In this document: one piece after another, positions 33,882 to 43,092 of the stretch
Layout of the letters: every line of letters begins with the position of its first letter
Numbering within the stretch: position 1 is the stretch's first letter
Assembly: GCA_002707495.1 (NCBI GenBank)
Contig: PAMZ01000021.1
Location: forward strand, 1-64,000
Direction: 5' to 3'
Origin: Halobacteriovoraceae bacterium
GTDB taxonomy: Bacteria; Bdellovibrionota; Bacteriovoracia; Bacteriovoracales; Bacteriovoracaceae
Length of the DNA stretch: 64,000 nt
The notes under the pieces: generated by a model
The model's database searches: none
What the model was told of the DNA's origin: nothing
What the model saw: only the letters and a program-made list of their open reading frames with translations
Program-made: the position numbers and the translations under genes

Positions 33882-35209
33882 TTCGAAGGTATAATTTGGT
33901 TTTTTTGAATTTCGAAAGCATAAGCTGGCCAGTTAAACTCCTGTCTTCTAAATGCTGTTTCATCTTTTGAGAACTTCATAGCCTTAAGCTTTTTGGTCAC
34001 TAGCTCTCTATTGGAATTTGTTTTTGAAAGGGCATTTCTTCCTATCACTCCAGAATAATAGCCCATGAGTTTATAATCTAGTGTAGTACTTAGTCTTGAT
34101 TCATTGTATTTTTCAGGTGAATCAACAAAGTCGACAAAAAAGGAGCCATTCAAAAAATTTTTATTGGTTTCAACTAATTCATGAGACCGCCATTCATGGG
34201 TTCCAAAGAGGGTGATCCTTCGCGCCTTGTAGTATTGAAAAAGCTTAGCGAAATGATTCACAATTTTGAAATTATCTGGAATAAAGATCGCATCGAAGTT
34301 TACCTGAGCGGGGAGAAAAACAAGTTTCTTATTCAGCTGAAAACCTTGAGCGGAGGCTTTGCGCTTTTCTTTCCTATAGATTGAGTTATATTCACCACGT
34401 CTTTTAAAGCGATCGATGACGAAGATTTCCCTACAAGCGATATCCATCGAATCGTAGTTTGTAGAGTCAAAAGTCACGTCAAAAACAATATCAATTTTAG
34501 CAGCCTTAAAAACCTTTTTCATGTCTTGAATAAATTTTGCTTTTTTATAGCGAAGGGGAGTCAATATCGCGATTCTTTTAATATTTCGCTTGCGAAGCTC
34601 TTTTAACATTTCAAAAGCATAGTTTGCCTTATTAGGATAAAGCTTAAAAGCATGTTGATTTTTATTAATTTCTTTATTTATATATATGGTAGGGATACGG
34701 AGTCCATTTTGCCATTTTTGAATATAATCTAACATTTTATCTGGGCCCCACGTGACAATAAGACCAACTCTTTGTTCGAGGATCATTTTTGCCAAAGTTT
34801 TATTGATCGCTTCTTTATCAAAGTTGACTCGAGATATTAAAAAATCACCATTTTTCTTAGCCGTTTTCAGTCCCTCAATTATGGCCTTATTTTTCACCTC
34901 ATCAGTTCCGGTGTAGATGATTCCAATTTTATTCTGATGTTTTGAAAGGAGATTTTTCGTTTTCGAATAGTACTCAACACAAAGCTCTTCATCATTGAGT
35001 TGATTTAATACTTTGAAACTTTTGTCGGATAATTTTGAAAGGAGTCTGAAATATTGAACTTGTTTAGAACATCCTTGGATATCTTTTAAATTCGTAGATG
35101 AATTTTTAAAGCTTGGGATAGCGACTTTCTTTGCCTCAGGTTTTGTCTGACTAAGGGGAACTCTCGCACAGGAAAATAGAATAAGTAACAACAAGGTCCT
35201 AGAAATCAT
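33878..35209 (-). CDS. Lipoprotein with periplasmic-binding-protein-like fold, putative PBP1 activator (LpoA-like)
   Basis: The signal peptide ends in lipobox LFSC (about residues 11-14). The rest alternates strands and helices as in type-1 periplasmic-binding folds (IGIIYTGTDEVKNKA, VGLIVTWGPDKML, RIAILTPLRYKKAKF, DAIFIPDNFK). This is the fold of LpoA/LppC C-terminal domains, which stimulate class A PBPs from the outer membrane. The start lies 11 bp inside the upstream PBP1 gene, so the two are coupled. I cannot prove homology to LpoA by eye; a sensory binding protein is the alternative. Confidence 0.6.
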   Translation of the reverse strand: MISRTLLLLILFSCARVPLSQTKPEAKKVAIPSFKNSSTNLKDIQGCSKQVQYFRLLSKLSDKSFKVLNQLNDEELCVEYYSKTKNLLSKHQNKIGIIYTGTDEVKNKAIIEGLKTAKKNGDFLISRVNFDKEAINKTLAKMILEQRVGLIVTWGPDKMLDYIQKWQNGLRIPTIYINKEINKNQHAFKLYPNKANYAFEMLKELRKRNIKRIAILTPLRYKKAKFIQDMKKVFKAAKIDIVFDVTFDSTNYDSMDIACREIFVIDRFKRRGEYNSIYRKEKRKASAQGFQLNKKLVFLPAQVNFDAIFIPDNFKIVNHFAKLFQYYKARRITLFGTHEWRSHELVETNKNFLNGSFFVDFVDSPEKYNESRLSTTLDYKLMGYYSGVIGRNALSKTNSNRELVTKKLKAMKFSKDETAFRRQEFNWPAYAFEIQKNQIIPSN

Positions 35210-37313
35210 TGAGAGTTATCCTTATTTTTTCACCATTATTTACCCGCATAAGATCACTTTCTTTTTTCCTTGGAAGTCTATTGGGATGAAAATACATTTT
35301 CATTCCTGCAGGGTCGATATGACCATATTTTTTATTAATTTTAGCTGACCTTAGATATCTGGGTTTTCCAAGATAAGAGGTTTTTAACTTTTTAACAGTT
35401 TTTGAGACAAAACGCCCCCAAAGTGGTGCCGCTGTATTTGAAGCAGAAACGGCTCCTGAGAAAGAGTTTTGATTATCATTTCCCATCCAAGAAATGACGA
35501 CTAAATCATTTGTAAAACCAGCAAACCAATTATCTCTCGATCTATTTGAGGTCCCAGTTTTACCAGCAGCTATTCCTGATAAGTGGGAAATTTTATAACC
35601 TGTCCCTCTTCTGAGAACTTGCTTCATTCCTTCAACAATCAATTCGCTAGTTTTTATATCTAAGGCTCTTTGATTTTTTCTTTTTGGGTCTTGCTCAAAG
35701 AGGACCCTGCCAGTTGGATCTTCTATTCTTGCTATAGAGTAGGGAGAAAAGGTCCTCCCTTTATTGGCAAAACTCCCATACACTCTCGCCATATCAAACA
35801 TAGTAACTTCTGAGGATCCTAATAAAGTTGCTGCTTCATCCTTAAGTTCGGTCTTAATTCCTAGCTTATGAGCATGTCGAAGAATACCATTCATTCCAAG
35901 CTCATTGCCAAGAGAGACGGCAGGAGAGTTTATACTACGATAAAACGCTTCGAGTAGAGTTGTTTCAGTAAAAAGTTTAGCATCTTCAGTTCTAGGCCTA
36001 TAGTTTCCGATTGTGATGGGTGCTATAAAGTAGAGATCGTTCCAGTTTTTTCCACGCTTAAGAGCAAGAGAGTAAGTGACAGGCTTAAAAAGTGAGCCAG
36101 GTGCACGTAATGATTGGGAGGTCCTGTTAAATTGAGAGTCTTCGTAATCTCTCCCACCAACCATTGAAACGATGGCTCCCGTTTTTCTATCAAGAACGAG
36201 AAGACTTGCTTCAACGAGATGACCTTCTTCATTTTCTTCGTTTAACTCTTGATTATCTTGGATCAAATGGTGGCCCATAAATTTATAGAGGTCTTGGGAC
36301 TGCTCAATTGTACCTTCCGCCATTTTTTGAAGCTCTAAATCAAGAGTCGTGTAAATTTTAAGGCCTGAATCTTTGAGTGGGATCTCTTTTTCTGAGAGTA
36401 TTTCAGTGGCCTTTTCCACGATATAATCAACAAAATAAGGAGCAGCAAGCTTCGTTTGAGAGGAGTACTCTTGGTATTTGAGCTTTTTATCTCTATATGA
36501 GAGATAGGTTTGTTGATTTAAATAGCCCGCATCTTTCATGGCAAATAAGACATCCTGTTGTCGGGCTCGTGCGGCTTCTGGGTTTTTGTGAGGGTTATAC
36601 TTTCCAGGAAGTTGAAAAAGACCAGCGATAAGCGCCATTTCGTGAACTCCAAGTTCTTTTAGGTCTTTATCAAAGTACCTTTTTGCAGCTGCAGATATTC
36701 CATAAGAGCCAAAGCCTAAAAACATTTGATTGCAATATATCTCCATGATTTTTTCTTTACTCACAACAGTTTCAAGATAGAGACTCAAGACGATTTCTCG
36801 CAATTTTCTTTCAATAGTTTTATCTTTAGTGAGAAGTAGGTTTTTTACAACTTGCTGAGTTATAGTAGAGGCACCTTGGGTGTATTTTCCACCGCCTCGA
36901 TTGATCAGGGCCATGGCGGCCCTTAATATTCCGTAAAAATCGATTCCAGGATGGGACCAAAATTTTCTATCTTCAATTGCCATGATAGCTTCAATCATTT
37001 TAGGGGGAATTTTTTCATAGGGAGTATAGACATGATATTCATTGAACTGCTCAGAAATTAATTCTCCATGGGCATCATAAATTTTCGTGTTATCTGTTGG
37101 TTTCCACTCGATTATTGATTCAATATCGCTGTAGTTGGCGGTTAGGATTTTTTGATTTAATAGGCTTTCAAGAGTGAGTGAATAGACGATAGACAAAATC
37201 AGTCCTAACACGAATGCACTTCCAAGTATGACTTTAAAACAACATCGTATTGGAAGGTAGAGAAAATAATAGAGAATTTTTAAATCCGTCATTAAGAAGT
37301 TATCGAAATTCAT
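35199..37313 (-). CDS. Class A penicillin-binding protein (PBP1, transglycosylase/transpeptidase)
   Basis: The 704-residue protein has a cytoplasmic tail, one transmembrane helix (about 25-50) and a GT51 glycosyltransferase domain with the catalytic EDRKFWSHPGID, QGASTITQQ and RKLREIVLSLYLE. The transpeptidase domain has SLFK (SxxK), SIN (SxN) and GKTGTS (KTG). Both activities appear intact. It polymerises and cross-links peptidoglycan on the outer face of the inner membrane. It is followed by an overlapping lipoprotein gene that may encode its activator. A later ATG at codon 8 is possible. Confidence 0.93.
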   Translation of the reverse strand: MNFDNFLMTDLKILYYFLYLPIRCCFKVILGSAFVLGLILSIVYSLTLESLLNQKILTANYSDIESIIEWKPTDNTKIYDAHGELISEQFNEYHVYTPYEKIPPKMIEAIMAIEDRKFWSHPGIDFYGILRAAMALINRGGGKYTQGASTITQQVVKNLLLTKDKTIERKLREIVLSLYLETVVSKEKIMEIYCNQMFLGFGSYGISAAAKRYFDKDLKELGVHEMALIAGLFQLPGKYNPHKNPEAARARQQDVLFAMKDAGYLNQQTYLSYRDKKLKYQEYSSQTKLAAPYFVDYIVEKATEILSEKEIPLKDSGLKIYTTLDLELQKMAEGTIEQSQDLYKFMGHHLIQDNQELNEENEEGHLVEASLLVLDRKTGAIVSMVGGRDYEDSQFNRTSQSLRAPGSLFKPVTYSLALKRGKNWNDLYFIAPITIGNYRPRTEDAKLFTETTLLEAFYRSINSPAVSLGNELGMNGILRHAHKLGIKTELKDEAATLLGSSEVTMFDMARVYGSFANKGRTFSPYSIARIEDPTGRVLFEQDPKRKNQRALDIKTSELIVEGMKQVLRRGTGYKISHLSGIAAGKTGTSNRSRDNWFAGFTNDLVVISWMGNDNQNSFSGAVSASNTAAPLWGRFVSKTVKKLKTSYLGKPRYLRSAKINKKYGHIDPAGMKMYFHPNRLPRKKESDLMRVNNGEKIRITLNDF

Positions 37314-37408
37314 GTTGATCTTATTGAATTTACAGCGATCGAAGGCAATGTTTTCCTTAAACTATAACTTTATTCATGCACTTTTAGATAAGTGTCGTAA
37401 GAGCATTT

Positions 37409-38014
37409 ATGAAATGGTTTATTATCGTAAGTTTAATTTTAAGTGCTAATGTTATGGCGTCTGGGCCCAAAGAAGGGTTTAGTGTAAAAAAAGTTTTACA
37501 AGACAAAAAACAATTCACTGAGCTAGTTGAAAAAACTGTTCTGGCGGGGCAGGTAGACACTAGAGAGAAAGCTTACGGACTTGTGGATAAGGCCACAACG
37601 AATCTTCCTGTTAATCAACACTTCAAAGAGAATCCAATTTATGGAGAGCTATTATTTCAAACCTCTAAAAAGCCGGAAGCTTTAGTGGGGATTTTTTCAA
37701 TATTCTTAGAAAAGACTAAAATAGTTCAGTTTTTTCTTTTGCTTGTGGCTACGCTCTATCTTTCACATATTTTGGGTGAGGCAAAATACTTTATGAAACC
37801 GTTTGGTTTTGGTCGACTATTTTATGGTGTCTTTCGGTTTACGGTTATAAATTCAGTTAGGCTAGGTGGATTCTTCTACCTTTTTAAAGCTAATTTAGCC
37901 CCGTTTGGAAGAGTTATGGCAGATAGTGTTACCTCAGTCGCGGTTGATTATCCTTTGCTAGTTAAGGCCTCTCATTTTCTCAATAATGTATTGAGCACTT
38001 CACTCGGTTTTTGA
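37409..38014 (+). CDS. Hypothetical membrane protein with signal peptide
   Basis: The 201-residue product has a signal peptide (MKWFIIVSLILSANVMAS), a soluble periplasmic segment of about 85 residues, then two to three hydrophobic helices (IVQFFLLLVATLYLSHILG, VINSVRLGGFFYLF) before a short tail. I recognise no family. It is divergent from the PBP1 gene. The tail ends LSTSLGF. A role in the envelope is likely only from location. Confidence 0.6.
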   Translation: MKWFIIVSLILSANVMASGPKEGFSVKKVLQDKKQFTELVEKTVLAGQVDTREKAYGLVDKATTNLPVNQHFKENPIYGELLFQTSKKPEALVGIFSIFLEKTKIVQFFLLLVATLYLSHILGEAKYFMKPFGFGRLFYGVFRFTVINSVRLGGFFYLFKANLAPFGRVMADSVTSVAVDYPLLVKASHFLNNVLSTSLGF

Positions 38015-38070
38015 TTAATTTTGCGTTAGTTTTGAAAAAGCTTTAAAGTATTAATAACAGGGAGTTTTTT

Positions 38071-38556
38071 GTGAGCCAAGGCAACAAAGATAAATTCGTT
38101 TTTCACAAGGGAAGTTATAAGAGTCAATGTGCTTATATGTTGATGCTAATTCGAAACAAGGATAAAAAAGCTTGGCTTAAATTTAAACAGGAATTTGTAA
38201 GCATCGATGACGAAGATTCTTTTGAGTTTTTCAACAAATTGGTCGCTTTTTATAAAAATGAGCCTTACGAAGCCCCCAATAAAGAAGAGATCCAACCAAC
38301 ACAGCCAATTGTAAAAGATAAGAAAGAAGAGAAGCCAGAGAAAAAAGTAACAAAAAAGACTGCTAAAAAAGCAGCTAAGAAAACAACCAAAAAGACTGCT
38401 AAAAAGACCGCTAAAAAAGCAGCAAAGAAAACAGCCAAAAAGACCGCTAAAAAAGTGGCTAAGAAAACTGCTAAAAAGACCGCTAAAAAAGTGGCTAAGA
38501 AAACTGCTAAAAAGACGACTAAGAAAACGGCAAAGAAAAAGTCTTCAAAAAAATAA
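38071..38556 (+). CDS. Histone-H1-like lysine-rich DNA-binding protein
   Basis: The start is GTG with AGGGAG upstream. The first 75 residues form a compact acidic/aromatic domain (FVFHKGSYKSQCAYMLML, FFNKLVAFYKNEPYE). From about residue 95 the protein is a repeat of Lys-Thr-Ala-Lys-Lys / Lys-Ala-Ala-Lys-Lys units to the end (KKSSKK). Such tails bind DNA non-specifically and compact the nucleoid, as in HctB/AlgP-like and histone-H1-like bacterial proteins. In a predator such a protein could serve chromosome compaction in the attack phase, but that is inference. Confidence 0.8.
   Translation: MSQGNKDKFVFHKGSYKSQCAYMLMLIRNKDKKAWLKFKQEFVSIDDEDSFEFFNKLVAFYKNEPYEAPNKEEIQPTQPIVKDKKEEKPEKKVTKKTAKKAAKKTTKKTAKKTAKKAAKKTAKKTAKKVAKKTAKKTAKKVAKKTAKKTTKKTAKKKSSKK
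38340..38552 (+). repeat. Degenerate 15-bp-type coding repeat (AAGACTGCTAAA-like)
   Basis: The 3' half of the histone-like gene consists of imperfect tandem units of the form AAR ACN GCY AAR AAR. A block of about 36 bp (reading GTGGCTAAGAAAACTGC and AAAAAGACCGCT) occurs twice nearly perfectly at 38455-38515, which indicates recent slippage or recombination. The repeats are contiguous and in frame, so this is not a CRISPR array. Confidence 0.8.
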
Positions 38557-38561
38557 GAATT

Positions 38562-38978
38562 CTAGAGGTTGGATTTCACCAATTCAGAGGCTTTTTTCCC
38601 ATCAAATCTCCCTTTAATCCTAGGAGTTAGCTCTTTCATAATCGCACCCATATTAATATTGTCTAGGTTTGATTTGATGTCTTCAATAAGAGCTACGACT
38701 TCAGTTTCGGTTAAAGGTTTAGGAAGATACTCATTGACGACTTCAAGTTCTGCTTCAGCTTGAGTTCTAAGTTCTGATCCTTCTGGATACATATCAATAG
38801 ATTCTTTAATTTTCTTTTGGTGGCCCACGATGATATCAAGCTCAGGAATTGACTTGGCTGAAGTATCGTTTTCGATAAAAAGTTTTTTTAAATATCTTAA
38901 AACATTGAGCCTAACTTTATCCCTTGCCTTCATAGCAGACTTGATGTCTTCACTTATTTGATCCTTCAAATTATTCAT
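38562..38978 (-). CDS. GatB/YqeY domain protein
   Basis: The 138-residue product is a stand-alone YqeY-type protein: LKDQISEDIKSAMKARDKVR at the start, YLPKPLTETEV in the middle and the terminal MGAIMKELTPRIKGRFDG motif. This is the tRNA-binding tail domain of GatB without the amidase part; its role is unclear but it may influence tRNA-dependent amidotransfer. It is coupled by a 4-bp overlap to the upstream O-methyltransferase gene. Confidence 0.92.
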   Translation of the reverse strand: MNNLKDQISEDIKSAMKARDKVRLNVLRYLKKLFIENDTSAKSIPELDIIVGHQKKIKESIDMYPEGSELRTQAEAELEVVNEYLPKPLTETEVVALIEDIKSNLDNINMGAIMKELTPRIKGRFDGKKASELVKSNL

Positions 38979-39616
38979 TTTAAATCCTTTTTTATGAGCA
39001 GCATTCCATCTCTAATAGGTAGAAGAGTTGAATAAAGGTCACTTCTTGAAGCCACATAATCATTCAATTTTTGAATTCCTGCTGTAGACTCTGTTTGAGG
39101 AGCCTTTAATACAGACCCACTCCAAAGGACATTATCGATCACAATCACGCCTTTATGACCTAGGAGCTCTAAACATTTTATAAGATAATGATAATAGTTT
39201 TCTTTGTCTGCATCGATAAACACTAAATCAAAGCCTGGAGAAAACTGTTTTAGTGATTCTAGTGCAGGGCCTAGGTGGAGATTGATCTTATTGGCCGATC
39301 GGGATTTACTCCAAAACTTTTGCGCTACAGCAGTGGTTTCAGGATTGATATCTAAAGTCGTAACACTGCCATCTTCTGGCAAGGCTTCTGCCATAGCGAG
39401 GGCACTGTAACCTGTAAATGTACCAATTTCTAAAACTTTTTTGACTCCAAGAGACTTTATTAAAAAACCTAAAAAGGAAGCTTCCATTTTACCCACGAGC
39501 ATTTGCGACATGGGGATGTTTTCTCTCGTATACGTCTCAAGTTCGCTGCAATAATGCGAAGGTTGGTTACTTTTCTCAATGCAATAATCTTCTATGTCTT
39601 TATCTATAAATCTCAT
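38975..39616 (-). CDS. Class I SAM-dependent O-methyltransferase (CCoAOMT-like family)
   Basis: The 213-residue enzyme has the SAM-binding motif VLEIGTFTGYSALAMAEAL, the Asp pair in TLDINPE, the metal/catalytic region FDLVFIDADKENYYHYL, and VIVIDNVLWSGSV, typical of caffeoyl-CoA/catechol-type O-methyltransferases with a divalent-cation site. It is cytoplasmic. The substrate in this organism is unknown. It is the first gene of a pair with YqeY. Confidence 0.9.
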   Translation of the reverse strand: MRFIDKDIEDYCIEKSNQPSHYCSELETYTRENIPMSQMLVGKMEASFLGFLIKSLGVKKVLEIGTFTGYSALAMAEALPEDGSVTTLDINPETTAVAQKFWSKSRSANKINLHLGPALESLKQFSPGFDLVFIDADKENYYHYLIKCLELLGHKGVIVIDNVLWSGSVLKAPQTESTAGIQKLNDYVASRSDLYSTLLPIRDGMLLIKKDLK

Positions 39617-39680
39617 GGTATGAGACTAGGCTTTATACGACCAATTGGCAATCAGATCTGCTTATTGCTACGATAAATGA

Positions 39681-41186
39681 ATGGGAATCATTAAACAGAC
39701 TAAGAATATCTACAATTTCACTAAAAACATCAAAGCCTTGAATAGCGAGGATGAACTACAATCTGAAAAGGCAAATCGATACATCCAAACATTATTATCC
39801 GAACAAGGTGGTCTCTATCTCAAAGTTTTACAATACATGGGAACAGAGAATCAAAAAATAGCTAAAATAGCTTATGAGGATATAGTTGGCATAAATAGCC
39901 AACAAGTTAGAGAGATAGTGGAGAGAAATTTTCCTGATTTTAATGGCGAAGTGTTCCAAGAGAGTTATGCCGCAAGTATCGGTCAGGTTAACAGAGGTCG
40001 AATCGGCAATGAAGAGATAGCCATTAAGATACGCTATCCAGGAATTAAAGAGGTTTTAGAGGATCAATTAAAGCTATTAAAGTTAATTCCTTCCGTACAA
40101 AATTTTTCCCCAGCTAAGAAGTGGGGGGTTGATTTTACTCCTTATCAAGAGTCCATCAAGGCCATGCTTGATCAAGAATGTGATTATACCAAAGAGGCTT
40201 TGGAGCTTAAAAAATGGGAAGAGTATTTGAAACCTGTCGAAGGAGTGCGAGTACCAGAAGTATACTCGGAATTTCTTAGAGAAGATATTTTTATTCAAGA
40301 GTTTATTGAGGGTCAAAGTGTTTCCCAAATAGAAGCCAATTGCCAACCGAGAGAAAAGAGACAATTGGCCGAAAAATTAGTTTACTCTTTTCTATTACTG
40401 GCACTAAAACATGGAAAAATGCAGGGTGATTCTAATTTTGGAAATTATCTTTTTAGAGCTGACACTTTAGAGGTGATATATCTCGACCTTGGTCAAGTTT
40501 TAAGTTTTTCACAAACTTTTAGACAGACCATATTAAATGCCATTTGGATGCGATTTAATGGGGAACATTTTGATACTTTAAGCTTTTTTCAAGGCTTGGG
40601 CTTCGATGTTAAAAAACTGTCTCCCATCGAGAAGAAATTAGACCTTTTGATTACAGTGCTTCTTGAACCATTACTTTCAAATAGACCTATAAACTTAAAA
40701 AATTGGAATTATAAGAGAGACATCGAGACATTATTAGGAGAGGAAAAGTGGTGGTTTCGCTCTGCTGGAGGCACAGAGTTTTTTCTTTTTATGAAAGGAT
40801 TTTTAGGGCTTAAAAATCTTTTGAATTTTTGGAATGTGAATCTTAATTGGCACCAGTTATTAAAGGAATTAGTGTTAAGAGAAAACCTTAAAACGGAAAA
40901 GATTATCCCCTTAGAGGGGCGAGATGAAGTGGGCCAGAGCTTCCATGGAAATAATATACTAGTTCGAGTTTTGGATGGAGAGGATGAGAAAGTTAAGATT
41001 ACAATGCCTTTTATGACATTATTTGATCTTGAAGACTATATAGATGAAGAAGTTAAAACTCTGATCAAAGCTGAAGGTTATAATTTAGATAATATTGTTG
41101 AAGAAGCATTAACGGATGGGGGACGACCCAAAGAGATCATCAATATAAAAAAAGGCCACAAAACTTATTTTGTGGCCATAATATAA
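39681..41186 (+). CDS. UbiB/ABC1 (AarF)-family atypical kinase
   Basis: The 501-residue protein has the ABC1 signature SYAASIGQVNRGRIGNEE, a catalytic Lys in IAIKIRYPG, the catalytic-loop analogue KMQGDSNFGNYLF and the metal-binding YLDLGQV (for DxG). The family uses ATP to support quinone or lipid metabolism. The C-terminal about 100 residues after the kinase core are unusual. No transmembrane tail is obvious. The last codons are part of a hairpin (41154-41177) that serves as terminator for the opposing chemoreceptor gene. Confidence 0.85.
   Translation: MGIIKQTKNIYNFTKNIKALNSEDELQSEKANRYIQTLLSEQGGLYLKVLQYMGTENQKIAKIAYEDIVGINSQQVREIVERNFPDFNGEVFQESYAASIGQVNRGRIGNEEIAIKIRYPGIKEVLEDQLKLLKLIPSVQNFSPAKKWGVDFTPYQESIKAMLDQECDYTKEALELKKWEEYLKPVEGVRVPEVYSEFLREDIFIQEFIEGQSVSQIEANCQPREKRQLAEKLVYSFLLLALKHGKMQGDSNFGNYLFRADTLEVIYLDLGQVLSFSQTFRQTILNAIWMRFNGEHFDTLSFFQGLGFDVKKLSPIEKKLDLLITVLLEPLLSNRPINLKNWNYKRDIETLLGEEKWWFRSAGGTEFFLFMKGFLGLKNLLNFWNVNLNWHQLLKELVLRENLKTEKIIPLEGRDEVGQSFHGNNILVRVLDGEDEKVKITMPFMTLFDLEDYIDEEVKTLIKAEGYNLDNIVEEALTDGGRPKEIINIKKGHKTYFVAII
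41147..41177 (-). terminator. Terminator of the MCP gene embedded in the end of the UbiB-like gene
   Basis: GGCCACAAAA and TTTTGTGGCC (41154-41163, 41168-41177) form a 10-bp stem with loop CTTA. The A-run at 41147-41153 provides the minus-strand T-tract. The hairpin lies within the last dozen codons of the plus-strand kinase gene. Confidence 0.85.
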
Positions 41187-41207
41187 ATTTTTTAAAAAAT
41201 CTTCAAA

Positions 41208-42761
41208 TTAGAGCTGGGTAACTCTATTGACTAGGTTACTAAGAGTATTTGCCAAGTCACTAAGGTTTCTAGCTGCAGATCTCATATCGTTGGTGGCTTT
41301 ACCAGTCTGCTCTGCTGCGGTAGATACTTGTTGAATATTCTCTGTGATCTGTCTGACACCCGTTGTAGAATCCGTTACGACTCTTGCAACCTCATTGGTG
41401 GTAGCAGATTGCTCTTCCATCGCGCTCGCAATATTACCAGCAATACTATTTAACTGCTGAATGGCTTCTGTAACGGACCCGATTGAAGTCACTGCAACCT
41501 GAGAGTCATTTTGAATGGCTTCAATTTTATTCGAGATATCCTCAGTTGCAGTTGCTGTTTGCTTTGCAAGTTCTTTAACCTCGTTGGCAACAACGGCAAA
41601 ACCTTTTCCTGCTTCACCGGCTCTTGCAGCCTCAATAGTCGCGTTAAGAGCAAGGAGGTTCGTTTGCTGAGCAATTGAAGTAATAACTTTAATAATATTT
41701 CCAATCGCCAGAGAGCTTTCTCCCAATTGATCAATAATCTTATTAGCTTCATTTGATAGTTGAGTTGCATCTGCCGATTTATTAGAAGCTTCATTTGTAT
41801 TTTTCGTAATTTCTCTAATAGACGCAGTCATCTCCTCCATATTTGTTGCCACTGTTTGAATTCCGGCACTGACTTCTTCTGAAGCAGCAGATGCAGTGTT
41901 AGACTGAGCAGATGTTTCCTCTGCATTGGCACTCATCGTTTCTGAAACTGATAACAGCTCTTCAGCAGCAGCTGATAATTGTTCAGCGGCATTAGTGAGA
42001 TCATGAATCAACTGCTCTTTTGCAGTGACTACCGACCAAGTCACCATGGGACCTACAAATTCACCATCGGGCCCAAAGATAGGAGAGACTAAAAGATCTA
42101 GCTTTTCATCACCTAATTTAATAATAGCTTTATGAGGAAGATTATCAGGGTTTCCAAAGATTTTTTGAACGTGAGCTGGGTTACGATGAAACCAATCTAC
42201 TTTATTACCTACCAATTTATCTACAGGGGCTGGCAGAAGATGCTCGAGAGTTTTAAGTGTTGTCGCTGAGTTATCGTTCATATAAAGAAGATTTCCTTCT
42301 TTATCTGCCATCATCGTATTGATGGGACTAAGCTTAACCATATTAGAAAGTCTAGCAGCCTCTTCTTCAGCATTCTTTTTGTCTGAGATCTCTTCCCAGT
42401 TTACTACATAGCCGTCAATTCCACCGTCTTCAGATTTTACTAGGTTTACATTCAAATCAAGGATTAAGCTTCCTAAGTGAATTTCAGTATTAATGGGGAA
42501 ATTTCTCTCATTGCTGAGAACTTTTCTTTGGTGAGCCGGGTTTTTATGAAAGTCGTCGATACTTCTTCCAAGTAGAGTCTCTACTTTAAATCCAAACTCT
42601 GCTTCAATCTCAGAACCGATCGCTCTTAAAGTTTCAATGCCTTTTTCGTTAATGTAAATAAGATTAAAGTCCGCATCAGCATAAAAAACATTGGTTTCAA
42701 GTGCATCCAAGGTGTTGCTAAATGGTACATTTTTTCTTTCATTTAATCGGGCTAAGCTCAT
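41208..42761 (-). CDS. Cytoplasmic methyl-accepting chemotaxis protein with two PAS domains
   Basis: The 517-residue protein has no transmembrane helix. Two PAS domains (about 15-130 and 140-250) carry the repeated [14 protein letters not shown] / [14 protein letters not shown] motif common to soluble PAS-MCPs. They are followed by a signalling domain with the hairpin tip [19 protein letters not shown] and heptad Gln/Glu methylation sites. It would bind an internal ligand or cofactor, possibly redox-active, and control CheA. No che genes are nearby. Confidence 0.92.
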   Translation of the reverse strand: MSLARLNERKNVPFSNTLDALETNVFYADADFNLIYINEKGIETLRAIGSEIEAEFGFKVETLLGRSIDDFHKNPAHQRKVLSNERNFPINTEIHLGSLILDLNVNLVKSEDGGIDGYVVNWEEISDKKNAEEEAARLSNMVKLSPINTMMADKEGNLLYMNDNSATTLKTLEHLLPAPVDKLVGNKVDWFHRNPAHVQKIFGNPDNLPHKAIIKLGDEKLDLLVSPIFGPDGEFVGPMVTWSVVTAKEQLIHDLTNAAEQLSAAAEELLSVSETMSANAEETSAQSNTASAASEEVSAGIQTVATNMEEMTASIREITKNTNEASNKSADATQLSNEANKIIDQLGESSLAIGNIIKVITSIAQQTNLLALNATIEAARAGEAGKGFAVVANEVKELAKQTATATEDISNKIEAIQNDSQVAVTSIGSVTEAIQQLNSIAGNIASAMEEQSATTNEVARVVTDSTTGVRQITENIQQVSTAAEQTGKATNDMRSAARNLSDLANTLSNLVNRVTQL

Positions 42762-43059
42762 TCATTTCCTCTCTGTTAAACAATACTGGAATAATTATCA
42801 CTTAAAAAAAAATGGGACACAATTGGATTTTTTAAATACGCCTTTAAGGCGAGGTTCTCGTTGGTTATAATAGCTTCATTCGGCGATTCAGCTGATTGTA
42901 AACCTTTCATAAATTTTTTTTTAATAACTTTATTTGAACTAAATTTTTGCAAAAAAGAGGCTGTTTTTTCCTAAAATTGCCCATTTGTTGAGTATTTTTT
43001 ACAAGCTTTGGTTCAATCCTATCTGTTCTGTCATAGTGTCGCCACCTATGCAGGGGATA
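42762..43059. other. Intergenic region between divergent MCP and secreted-protein genes
   Basis: This AT-rich region carries promoters in both directions, but no confident -35/-10 pair stands out. It contains the palindrome CGCCTTTAAGGCG (about 42839-42851) and long T runs near 42910-42960. No open reading frame or RNA gene is recognisable. Confidence 0.5.
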
Positions 43060-43085
43060 GCAAAACCTTAGATTTTGCAAAGGAG
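43060..43085 (+). promoter_or_regulatory. Hairpin/possible pseudoknot masking the SD of the 43093 gene
   Basis: GCAAAA (43060-43065) pairs with TTTTGC (43073-43078) around the loop CCTTAGA. The loop bases CCTT (43066-43069) are complementary to AAGG (43080-43083) within the SD AAAGGAG just downstream, allowing an H-type pseudoknot that would hide the ribosome site. No ligand class is recognised. Confidence 0.4.
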
Positions 43086-43092
43086 AAAAACC

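Noticed and set aside
38340..38552. Regular repeats suggestive of a CRISPR array
   Set aside because: Units are contiguous without spacers, in frame and encode a Lys-rich tail, so they are coding repeats.
41489..41794. 101-codon minus-strand frame inside the chemoreceptor gene
   Set aside because: It overlaps the signalling domain out of frame, and its Leu/Arg-rich composition is what alternative frames of MCP heptads give.
42839..42851. Palindrome CGCCTTTAAGGCG as an operator or terminator
   Set aside because: It is short, has no adjacent T-tract and no second copy in the window, so no function can be supported.
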